From assembly GCA_002328585.1 (NCBI GenBank), contig DCUV01000032.1:27806-39454 (forward strand): a stretch of DNA of 11,649 nt. Reading direction: 5' to 3'. Both the position numbers and the translations under genes were made by a program. The notes beneath the pieces are model-generated. The model was not told the origin of the DNA. It made no database searches and was given only the letters and a program-made list of their open reading frames with translations. This document shows positions 1 through 6,387 of this stretch, one piece after another; the stretch's first letter is position 1, and each line of letters begins with the position of its first letter. The stretch is from Spirochaetia bacterium UBA2205 (GTDB taxonomy: Bacteria > Spirochaetota > UBA4802 > UB4802).

Positions 1-1
1 T

Positions 2-436
2 GCCCATAAAATAATTGCAGGAATGGTACAAAACAATGAGCCATTGCCCATTAATTTTAATAATGCTGTTATCTTCTATGCAGGACCAAGCCCCGCACCT
101 GAAGGATTGCCTATTGGCGCTATCGGGCCTACAACATCATACCGTATGGATGCCTATACTGAAATTATGCTTTCGTTAGGGGTAAAGGTATTCATTGGTA
201 AGGGTTCACGAAATAACAATATAAAAAAACTTCTGGTACAATACAAAGCTATTTACTGCGCAAGCTTTGGTGGTGCTGCTGCCTATCTTAACCAGTGCAT
301 TATCAGCGCAAAACCCGTTGCATTTGAATGGTTAGGACCTGAAGCTATCGTTGAACTTACAGTAAATAATTTCCCGGCTGTTATTATTAATGATATATAT
401 GGTGGTGATCTATATGCTAACGTTTCAGAGTCATGA
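2..436 (+). CDS. Class I fumarate hydratase, beta subunit / C-terminal domain (5' end outside window)
   Basis: This is the C-terminal part of the beta subunit of a two-subunit, iron-sulfur (class I) fumarase, which interconverts fumarate and L-malate in the cytoplasm. The reading frame is open from base 2 and begins AHKIIAG, which aligns in my memory with the family's AHKR-type segment, so the ATG at 23 is internal and the true start lies upstream. 144 residues are present, and roughly 40 are probably missing if the subunit has its usual length. The family hallmarks seen are AGPSPAPEG near the start, GPTTSYRMDAYTE in the middle, the lysine-glycine of IGKGS, and GPEAI towards the end. The iron-sulfur cysteines belong to the alpha part, which should lie just outside the window. 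The closely related L-tartrate dehydratase beta subunit is the main alternative. The 3' end overlaps the following Nudix gene. Confidence 0.88.
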   Translation, partial: AHKIIAGMVQNNEPLPINFNNAVIFYAGPSPAPEGLPIGAIGPTTSYRMDAYTEIMLSLGVKVFIGKGSRNNNIKKLLVQYKAIYCASFGGAAAYLNQCIISAKPVAFEWLGPEAIVELTVNNFPAVIINDIYGGDLYANVSES

Positions 437-1019
437 TGAATTTTTGCATTTTTGTGGAAGGATTAAACAAACATTGCAACAAAGACCTCCCCGTCAGATT
501 CAGATTGAAAAAAAAAGTTTGAAGGGTTCAGCAGTGCTCATTCCTCTGCTCTACAAGGATAATGAACCATACCTGCTCATTACCAGACGGACAAATAAGG
601 TTGCCACTCATAAAGGTGAAGTGTCATTACCCGGGGGAGGTATTGACCCTGTTGATACAACACCGCTTGACACCGCTTTGCGTGAAACACATGAAGAGGT
701 AGGCATAAAGCCTGAAGATATAACCGTACTGGGCGAATTTGACCACTTTATCTCCATTTATGGATTTCATGTATACACGTTTGTTGGAATAATTCCTTAT
801 CCCTACACACTTACCATCAGTCATGATGAGATAGAATCCTATACCGAGATACCGTTATCCCTTTTTGTAGAAGAAAAATATGACAATGTTGAATATTATA
901 CCTATGAAGGCATCTCCTATGCCATTTACTATTATCATTACAAAGGCTATACAATCTGGGGATTAACGGCACGTATTTTAACAGATTTTTCACGCAAGGT
1001 TATTAAACAAATTATATAA
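414..1019 (+). CDS. Nudix hydrolase, NudL-like (probable coenzyme A diphosphatase)
   Basis: Predicted cytoplasmic Nudix pyrophosphohydrolase of 201 residues. The segment HKGEVSLPGG at residues 67-76, followed by a Nudix box ending RETHEEVGI (about residues 90-98), is the arrangement of the NudL/YeaB-type CoA diphosphatases, which split CoA or acyl-CoA into phosphopantetheine and 3',5'-ADP. The box shows the RE..EE..G metal-binding core. The DPxD insertion in the first half of the box (GGGIDPVD) is also typical of that subgroup. ATG codons at 390 and 399 are in the same frame, but 414 is preferred: it has a GGTGGTG ribosome-binding-like stretch just upstream and reduces the overlap with the fumarase gene to 23 bases. 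The substrate is inferred from the family only. The overlap suggests translation coupled to the fumarase gene. Confidence 0.85.
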   Translation: MLTFQSHDEFLHFCGRIKQTLQQRPPRQIQIEKKSLKGSAVLIPLLYKDNEPYLLITRRTNKVATHKGEVSLPGGGIDPVDTTPLDTALRETHEEVGIKPEDITVLGEFDHFISIYGFHVYTFVGIIPYPYTLTISHDEIESYTEIPLSLFVEEKYDNVEYYTYEGISYAIYYYHYKGYTIWGLTARILTDFSRKVIKQII

Positions 1020-1056
1020 ATATCTTTACAATTTTTTACCATCATACTACTGTTGG

Positions 1057-1091
1057 AAAAACGTTATAGCCACCGTAAAGAATCGTTTTTT
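1057..1091 (+). terminator. Possible weak terminator after the Nudix gene
   Basis: AAAAACG at 1057-1063 and CGTTTTT at 1084-1090 can pair into a 7-bp stem with a 20-base loop, followed by one more T. It lies 38 bases after the Nudix stop. The stem is mostly A-T and the loop is large, so this is a weak call. Confidence 0.22.
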
Positions 1092-1097
1092 CATAAG

Positions 1098-1155
1098 GTA
1101 AGCATAGGTTAAGCAATTGAAACAAGATGTTTTACCACTATTTTTTTATGCTTAC
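1098..1155. repeat. 9-bp perfect inverted repeat in the region upstream of the lipoprotein gene
   Basis: GTAAGCATA (1098-1106) and TATGCTTAC (1147-1155) are exact reverse complements separated by 40 bases. The interval contains a small inner hairpin, AAACA-aga-TGTTT. The repeat lies just upstream of the likely promoter with its -10 box at 1190. It could be an operator or a folded RNA, and I recognise no family. Confidence 0.4.
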
Positions 1156-1164
1156 ACTGGTTCC

Positions 1165-1195
1165 TGAATTATAGCTTTTTGGTGTGCTGTATAAT
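1165..1195 (+). promoter_or_regulatory. Likely sigma-70 promoter for the lipoprotein-ctpA-tsaD run
   Basis: A perfect TATAAT lies at 1190-1195. No good -35 box exists at normal spacing; TGAATT at 1165-1170 with a 19-base gap is the nearest candidate. Transcription would start near 1202, leaving a short leader before AGGA at 1216-1219 and the ATG at 1228. Confidence 0.45.
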
Positions 1196-1227
1196 TAGCT
1201 TTTATAAAAAATGTCAGGATTGTAACA

Positions 1228-1506
1228 ATGAAAAAGATTTTTGTACCTATACTGTGTATCATTATCATGGCTATTGCAACAGGGTGTTTACATCAGCAAC
1301 TTTCTGAAGATGAATTTACCATAATCTGGCAGGAATATGTAAAGCGGGAATTTGTTGAAAGCTTTGATGAAGAACAATCAACCATGCAACGAAGAGAAAT
1401 TTTAAACTCTGTATTGAATGATTTTTCAATCAATGAGCAATCATTTTACAGTTACTGTCGCACAAAGCATCCGGACAAATTCAGGCTTTTTGATATCAAA
1501 CCATAA
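1228..1506 (+). CDS. Small predicted lipoprotein, function unknown
   Basis: A 92-residue protein with a classical export start: a lysine pair, a hydrophobic stretch (residues 4-18), then ATGC with Cys20 as the likely lipidated residue. The lipobox is slightly loose (alanine at -3), which is acceptable for a spirochaete-like organism. The mature part of about 72 residues is charged and probably helical, with the run EDEFTIIWQEYVKREF, and has one other cysteine (in YCRTKH). I recognise no domain. The start is supported by AGGA at 1216-1219, eight bases before the ATG, and by a TATAAT box at 1190. It sits 20 bases before ctpA in the same direction, so a role alongside that periplasmic protease (adaptor, regulator or substrate) is possible, but this rests on position alone. 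Confidence 0.72.
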   Translation: MKKIFVPILCIIIMAIATGCLHQQLSEDEFTIIWQEYVKREFVESFDEEQSTMQRREILNSVLNDFSINEQSFYSYCRTKHPDKFRLFDIKP

Positions 1507-1526
1507 ATAAGTAAAGCGAGGAATAT

Positions 1527-2894
1527 ATGATACAGTGGTTAAAAAAAAGGTCATTTCATATAATTGTCATATCATTTTTAGCAGGAATTTTCATTGGTGT
1601 GAATATCGCATTCAATGTATCAGCTCAGGAACCCTCATTTAAATATTTAGATTTTTTCCATCAGGTATATCAGCTTATCCGTGATGAATATGTTGAGCAG
1701 CCTGAATCTAAAAATCTTTTTTATGGAGCTATCCGGGGGATGATTGCTTCGTTAAATGATCCTTTTTCACGATTTTTAGATGAGCAGGATTTCAGTCAGT
1801 TGAAAGAGGAAACAAGCGGCGAATTTATTGGAGTGGGGATTGAAATATCTGCTAAAAACGGCGATATTGTTGTTGTTTCACCAATTGAAGGAACTCCGGC
1901 AATGAAGGCAGGGATTCAACCCGGAGATATCATCTACAAGATTGATAACAAGCCAATTAAAGATAAAAATATTAACGATATTATATCATTGATACGTGGC
2001 AAACCCCATACTAAAGTTATGCTAACAATAATACGTGAAGGCATTGATGATCCTATTGATATTGAGCTGGAACGTCTTCCGATTAAGTTACAGTCAGTTA
2101 ATTACGCAGTCATCGATAATACTGATATTGGGTATCTCAGGATAAAGGTCTTTAGCGAGGATACCTCATCCGAAGTTAAGAAAGCATTGCAATATTTTCA
2201 GAAGAACAACATACAGAAGTGTATTGTTGATATGCGATGGAATCCGGGAGGGCTTCTGGATCAGGCTGTTGCGATAAGCGATATGTTTTTACCAAAAGAT
2301 GCTCTCATCGTATCAACAAAAGGGCGTAGTGGCAAGGATACATTGCAGGAATACCGTTCCACAACAATACCTCTGTATACTGGCAAATGTATTATACTGG
2401 TCAATAAGGGAAGTGCTTCAGCTTCTGAAATTGTTTCAGGTGCTTTAAAGGACAATGGGCGGGCAAAGCTATTGGGCGAAAAAACATTTGGGAAAGGCTC
2501 TGTTCAGAAATTCTTTAATTTAGACGAAGACACTGGTATAACACTTACTATCGCCAAATATTACACGCCTTCAGGTGTTTCCATACACGGCATAGGCATA
2601 CAGCCCGATTACACCGTTACCATGGCAACTATCTCCAAAGAAGAACAGAAGCAGATAAATATTTTACTGAAAGAAAAGATTTTACAAAATTTTATTGATA
2701 AACATTCAAAATATGATGAAGCAACCAGAAAAGAATTTAAAGATGTTCTGGAAAAGAACAATATAAAGCTGTCTGATGATACAGCAAACTTTATATTAAA
2801 ATCAGAAATTTACAGGTTTGCAAAAAAGCCGCTGTATGATCTTGAATTTGATAATCAATTATCCGAGGCTATGAAAATTATTAATGTGCAATAA
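1527..2894 (+). CDS. ctpA: C-terminal processing peptidase, S41 family (CtpA/Prc type)
   Basis: A 455-residue serine protease of family S41A, expected in the periplasm and held by an uncleaved or cleaved N-terminal segment (hydrophobic residues 10-31, possible cleavage after VSA at 33). Such enzymes trim or degrade envelope proteins from their C-termini. Domains in order are an N-terminal helical region with the conserved GMIASLNDPFSRFL (71-84), a PDZ domain around 95-185 (GVGIEI, then AGIQPGDIIYKID), and the catalytic domain from about 200 to 365. The nucleophile is Ser298 in GSASASEI. Lys323 in FGKGSVQ lies 25 residues later, the same spacing as Ser430/Lys455 of E. coli Prc, and Gln327 matches Prc Gln459. 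A helical C-terminal extension follows to 455. GAGGAA at 1518-1523 gives a good ribosome site. The 3' end overlaps tsaD by 11 bases. Confidence 0.95.
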   Translation: MIQWLKKRSFHIIVISFLAGIFIGVNIAFNVSAQEPSFKYLDFFHQVYQLIRDEYVEQPESKNLFYGAIRGMIASLNDPFSRFLDEQDFSQLKEETSGEFIGVGIEISAKNGDIVVVSPIEGTPAMKAGIQPGDIIYKIDNKPIKDKNINDIISLIRGKPHTKVMLTIIREGIDDPIDIELERLPIKLQSVNYAVIDNTDIGYLRIKVFSEDTSSEVKKALQYFQKNNIQKCIVDMRWNPGGLLDQAVAISDMFLPKDALIVSTKGRSGKDTLQEYRSTTIPLYTGKCIILVNKGSASASEIVSGALKDNGRAKLLGEKTFGKGSVQKFFNLDEDTGITLTIAKYYTPSGVSIHGIGIQPDYTVTMATISKEEQKQINILLKEKILQNFIDKHSKYDEATRKEFKDVLEKNNIKLSDDTANFILKSEIYRFAKKPLYDLEFDNQLSEAMKIINVQ

Positions 2895-3879
2895 AGTACT
2901 GGGTATTGGGCTGGAAAGTTCATGCGATGAGACAGCGGCTGCGATAGTTGCTGATGGGAGGAAGATTGTATCCCATGCTATCTTCAGCCAGATAAAGCTT
3001 CATCAAGAATATTTTGGTGTTGTGCCTGAGATTGCCTCCCGCGCTCATCTTGAGGTAATCAATGATTGTATTGACCATTGCATGAAACAGGCAAGCATAT
3101 CATTTAATACTATTAGTTATGTAGCTGCAACCTGCCGACCTGGACTGGTTGGTTCTTTACTTATTGCGCTCCAATCTGCGAAGGCAATAAGCTATGCACT
3201 TTCCATCCCGCTGATTGGAGTTCATCACCTCGAAGCTCATCTGTATGCACCGTTCCTTGAAGGATATGGCATTGAGTTCCCATTTATAGGGTTGCTGGTT
3301 TCAGGAGGGAATACAGCATTGTATCTGGTACATGACTTTGGCAAATTTGAGCTTTTAGGAAATACCGCTGATGATGCGGTTGGTGAGGCATTTGATAAGG
3401 TTGCAAAATTTTTATCATTGGGATACCCCGGTGGACCCATCATTGAAACACTAGCCCAGCAGGCTACCGTTAAAAAACAACTATTCCCCAAGATACTGGC
3501 AGATAGTTCCGAATCATATTCATTTTCATACAGCGGCATTAAAACCGCTGTTATACAGTACATACATGAACATCCTGATGCTGACATTGCAGAGATTGCC
3601 TACAGCTTCCAGGAACGAGCCCTGGAAATTTTGGCACGCAGACTCTTTGAAGCATCCCGACGATTAAAGATATCTACACTGGTTATAGCTGGCGGTGTTG
3701 CCAGTAACAAACGACTTAGAGAAATTATTTTTGAAAAAAAGAAAGAATATCATAAAATTTTTATCCCATCACCTATTTTGTGTACCGATAATGGTGCTAT
3801 GGTTGCAGGTATAGGGTACCAGTATTTCAAAAAAGGGGTGTTTAGTCCTTTAACAATTGATGTTAAGGCACGAGCTTAA
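2884..3879 (+). CDS. tsaD: tRNA N6-adenosine threonylcarbamoyltransferase TsaD
   Basis: This cytoplasmic enzyme transfers the threonylcarbamoyl group from TC-AMP to A37 of ANN-decoding tRNAs, working with TsaB and TsaE. At 331 residues it is close to the usual 335-345. The ASKHA-fold signature GIGLESSCDETA is at 7-18. The metal ligands are His115 and His119 in HHLEAHLYA and Asp302 in CTDNGAMVAG. Other landmarks are LLVSGGNTALY, DDAVGEAFDKVAK, SYSGIKTAV and IAGGVASNKRLR. The usual TAGPGL motif reads TCRPGL here (83-88), a variation in the substrate-site loop that may be lineage-specific. The start codon lies inside the end of ctpA, with no well-spaced ribosome site (GAGG at 2865-2868 is 15 bases away), so translation probably depends on ctpA. 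Confidence 0.96.
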   Translation: MCNKVLGIGLESSCDETAAAIVADGRKIVSHAIFSQIKLHQEYFGVVPEIASRAHLEVINDCIDHCMKQASISFNTISYVAATCRPGLVGSLLIALQSAKAISYALSIPLIGVHHLEAHLYAPFLEGYGIEFPFIGLLVSGGNTALYLVHDFGKFELLGNTADDAVGEAFDKVAKFLSLGYPGGPIIETLAQQATVKKQLFPKILADSSESYSFSYSGIKTAVIQYIHEHPDADIAEIAYSFQERALEILARRLFEASRRLKISTLVIAGGVASNKRLREIIFEKKKEYHKIFIPSPILCTDNGAMVAGIGYQYFKKGVFSPLTIDVKARA

Positions 3880-3887
3880 AAAAAATA

Positions 3888-3916
3888 TTGATTATTTCTT
3901 AGTTTCATCATATTAT
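3888..3916 (+). promoter_or_regulatory. Likely sigma-70 promoter for the gene at 3939
   Basis: TTGATT (3888-3893) and TATTAT (3911-3916) are separated by exactly 17 bases. Transcription would begin near 3923, which argues for the ATG at 3939 rather than the in-frame TTG at 3918 as the translation start. Confidence 0.5.
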
Positions 3917-3938
3917 ATTGATATATACTATCAACACT

Positions 3939-4685
3939 ATGGAACCACAAACAACATATCAAAATCTTATTGATGCAATCATAGACATCGAAGAAGATGC
4001 TCAGTACCGTGACCCTGGCAAAGCCTTTGTACAACTTTTATCAGAATATTTTTTTGCAACCGAGACATCCGAGAATAAAGCAATTGCTGGCTTTATATGT
4101 CAGTTGCCTGTTCCAGATCAAATCACAAAGCTGCCAACCTTACTAAAAATAACCCCTGAGGATATAAAACCTTTTCTTGAAACAGAAAGTATCAATCAAT
4201 CACTATGCGCACGGATTATGCTGCAACCTGCATATCTCAGTTTTGCATATCCTCACCACAGCCCATCATTTTCTAAAATGCCCCCGGAGATAAAAGGCGA
4301 GATCATTCAATCAATCAAACAAAGAAATCAATCTATACTTACTGCTTTTGAAAAGTTGCAGCAGGATATAAAAGCTACAAAAGAACGAAACATCAAAGCT
4401 CTCATAGCATTAATATTAAAAAATGTTCATCTTAAAACAGGAATGCCATTTACAAAACTATCTGAACCAGTATCTCAACTCATTGAAAAAAATTTTAACT
4501 TCTGTAATGAAATTTTTATTGCTTCCAACAAACAGATATCTGAAATAAACGATGATACAAAGATAAAAAATATATTGAAATCCCTGTTTATTATCAAAAA
4601 GTTTGACGAATTAACAGAGATGTCTCAGGTATTTAAATCCGAAGCCAGGCGCTTTATTAGAAGAACACAAAGAATTTTACAATAA
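3939..4685 (+). CDS. Hypothetical helical protein, 248 residues
   Basis: I do not recognise this protein. It has no signal peptide and no long membrane segment, so it is probably cytoplasmic. The sequence reads as mostly alpha-helical. An acidic N-terminus (DAIIDIEEDAQYRD) is followed by a middle part rich in proline and histidine (SFAYPHHSPSFSKMPPEIKG), then a lysine-rich helical region, and a basic C-terminus (SEARRFIRRTQRIL). The frame is open back to a TTG at 3918, but the ATG at 3939 fits the promoter at 3888-3916 better. No clear ribosome site precedes either codon. It is 59 bases downstream of tsaD on the same strand and converges on the OmpA-like gene with a single base between the two stop codons. 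It is probably a lineage-restricted gene; function unknown. Confidence 0.7.
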   Translation: MEPQTTYQNLIDAIIDIEEDAQYRDPGKAFVQLLSEYFFATETSENKAIAGFICQLPVPDQITKLPTLLKITPEDIKPFLETESINQSLCARIMLQPAYLSFAYPHHSPSFSKMPPEIKGEIIQSIKQRNQSILTAFEKLQQDIKATKERNIKALIALILKNVHLKTGMPFTKLSEPVSQLIEKNFNFCNEIFIASNKQISEINDDTKIKNILKSLFIIKKFDELTEMSQVFKSEARRFIRRTQRILQ

Positions 4686-4686
4686 T

Positions 4687-5889
4687 TTACATCTTAATAA
4701 TAATCTCAACTCTTCTGTTTTTTTGTCTGCCCTCGGCAGTGGTATTATCAGCGATAGGATTATTTTTACCCAATCCCCGGTATGATATCTTGTCATGTCC
4801 CAGACTATTTTTAAGATATGTCGCAACCGTTTGTGCACGTTTTTCGGAAAGAATCATATTATAGTCTTCACTACCAACATTATCGGTAAAACCTTCCACC
4901 AGAACTTCATTATTGGGATATTTAGCCTTTATGATTGTTACCAATTTCTCAAGTACTTTCAATGCTTCACCATTAAGATTATATTTATCAAATTCAAATA
5001 GTATATCAGAAAATCGTATAATCATCCCGCGTGTGTCAGAATCAACTGAAACACCATCCTGCTTTAATTCCTTTTCAATTTCTTTTTGTTGTTTTTTCTT
5101 TTCATTGTCTGGAATATGTTTATATGCCATATTGGTTTGATCAATTGCCATTTTAAACTCAATAGTATTTAACTCACCAGTACGCCCAAAAAGTAACAAA
5201 AGATTATAGGCATTAACAGATTTCTTGGGCTGGTTTTGCATAAAATCCCACGACACCTGACCTGCATACTGACCATATATTTTTATTGGCATATCATCAG
5301 GGTATGGTTTGTCTTTTAAGGTTTTATCGATTAAAATTGAATAATTGATAATTGCTTCGTGACTTTCATTATTTATATACAGCACAATGTACTGAGCTTC
5401 AAGCAACAGAATAAGCGGAACTGAAAAATTATTAAATATAATATTAACCGGTGCTTGCCACACACTCCCTTCTTTTACATCACCCTCCGGGAAAGAAGGC
5501 AAATGCCGTAAATTGGGCATAAATTTCCCTTCGGGGACATCATACATGCCATTAACACGTATAAAAAAATCTGAGCTGTACTGTTCTTCCAAACGGTAGA
5601 GATAGTCATTAATATTTTTTCTATATACCGAAAATGTCCCTTTAACAAACTGACCTTTTGTTTCTTTATCATAGCATAAAAGATCAATAATATTGCGTTC
5701 ACTGTATGCCTTCCGTAGCAAACCATTTTCATAGTATTCCACATTGGCATCATACACAAATTCTAATTTTGACCGGGGCTGTATATCCCATTTAAGACTG
5801 ATTGCAAAGATATTTTGTGTAAAAAATAATATAATAGCACCAACATATAGTGGTATGATAGCAGAAGTAATAAAATTATTAAACTTCAT
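4687..5889 (-). CDS. OmpA-family peptidoglycan-binding envelope protein
   Basis: A 400-residue exported protein with a C-terminal OmpA-like domain (about 288-400) that should bind peptidoglycan. The domain carries FTDNVG with Asp336 and LSEKRAQTV with Arg351. Their 15-residue spacing equals that of the diaminopimelate-binding pair of Acinetobacter OmpA (Asp271/Arg286). GLGKNNPIADN and the closing GRQKNRRVEI are also present. The N-terminus, MKFNNFITSAII followed by a hydrophobic run to IFA, is a signal peptide. The 240-odd residues between are beta-rich and unrecognised, followed by a lysine/glutamate-rich linker near 265-275. The frame is open back to 5961, but ATG 5889 is chosen because it starts the signal peptide and has AGGA at 5900-5903 ten bases away. 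The first 11 bases overlap the nuclease gene, so it may be co-transcribed with the R-M cassette. Confidence 0.9.
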   Translation of the reverse strand: MKFNNFITSAIIPLYVGAIILFFTQNIFAISLKWDIQPRSKLEFVYDANVEYYENGLLRKAYSERNIIDLLCYDKETKGQFVKGTFSVYRKNINDYLYRLEEQYSSDFFIRVNGMYDVPEGKFMPNLRHLPSFPEGDVKEGSVWQAPVNIIFNNFSVPLILLLEAQYIVLYINNESHEAIINYSILIDKTLKDKPYPDDMPIKIYGQYAGQVSWDFMQNQPKKSVNAYNLLLLFGRTGELNTIEFKMAIDQTNMAYKHIPDNEKKKQQKEIEKELKQDGVSVDSDTRGMIIRFSDILFEFDKYNLNGEALKVLEKLVTIIKAKYPNNEVLVEGFTDNVGSEDYNMILSEKRAQTVATYLKNSLGHDKISYRGLGKNNPIADNTTAEGRQKNRRVEIIIKM

Positions 5890-6382
5890 ATAATTTAAAT
5901 CCTGAATCGTTACATCGCTGTATAATAAATTCTTCATTTTTGCAATTTTCAAGCATTTCATAATTATTTTTAAATAATTCCATTGATTTAATTGATTTAC
6001 TTTTAGTACCTAATCTCTTTATGAGAACCGTTGGAATAAAATACATATCAAAAGAACCATCTTTTAAAGGATTTAAACCAACAATTACGTCTGATGTTTC
6101 AGGAGATTGAATATATGTTTTTACATTTGATTTATATTCCCGATCAACACCTCCCCTTGTTCCTCCGATAAAATTTATACATTTTTTTGAAGTTTTAACC
6201 TGCGCTCTAATTATATCTTCAGATCCATTACTGAGTTTTCTGACAATAATAATATCATAAGGTGATAATGGCAAATCCACTAATGATACATTTTGATATT
6301 TTTTCATCAACAAGCCAACAATTATATGTTCATGTGCAAAACCTTCAACAGAAGCTTGCCGTCCTATATCACTTCTATCCAC
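5879..6382 (-). CDS. PD-(D/E)XK nuclease, probable type II restriction endonuclease of the adjacent methyltransferase
   Basis: A 167-residue protein read from a GTG start. It shows the skeleton of a PD-(D/E)XK nuclease: Glu13 in an N-terminal helix (ASVEGFAHEHIIVGLL), Asp43 in SPYDIIIV, and Gln61-x-Lys63 in RAQVKTS. The usual Glu of the E-x-K motif is replaced by Gln, a substitution known in parts of the superfamily, including the QVKT-type group that contains the intron endonuclease I-Ssp6803I. A glycine-rich stretch (FIGGTRGGVDREY, 71-83) follows and may contact DNA. The gene starts 5 bases after the methyltransferase stop, and its GAGGA ribosome site (6393-6397) lies in the last methyltransferase codons. 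That pairing makes restriction of foreign DNA the best call. A solo homing or repair nuclease is less likely. Sampled lines are strongly AT-rich. Confidence 0.72.
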   Translation of the reverse strand: MDRSDIGRQASVEGFAHEHIIVGLLMKKYQNVSLVDLPLSPYDIIIVRKLSNGSEDIIRAQVKTSKKCINFIGGTRGGVDREYKSNVKTYIQSPETSDVIVGLNPLKDGSFDMYFIPTVLIKRLGTKSKSIKSMELFKNNYEMLENCKNEEFIIQRCNDSGFKLYEV

Positions 6383-6387
6383 GCTAA

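Noticed and set aside
23..436. ATG at 23 as the start of the fumarase-like gene
   Set aside because: The same frame is open to base 2 and the upstream residues AHKIIAG match the family, so the ATG is internal and the gene starts outside the window.
2261..2455. Minus-strand open frame inside ctpA
   Set aside because: It lies across the catalytic Ser298 region of a clearly real gene; no ribosome site or recognisable protein.
3237..3587. Minus-strand open frame of 116 codons inside tsaD
   Set aside because: Fully covered by conserved TsaD motifs on the plus strand; composition looks like an antisense shadow.
3918..3938. TTG at 3918 as the start of the hypothetical protein
   Set aside because: It falls about at the predicted transcription start of the promoter at 3888-3916 and has no ribosome site; ATG 3939 fits better.
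5890..5961. Longer N-terminus for the OmpA-like protein
   Set aside because: The extra 24 residues would put the signal peptide internally; they are the nuclease gene's 3' end read in another frame.
5879..6382. Holliday junction resolvase or homing endonuclease instead of a restriction enzyme
   Set aside because: The Glu/Asp/Q-x-K layout would allow it, but the 5-base spacing to a DNA methyltransferase favours restriction; kept only as an alternative.
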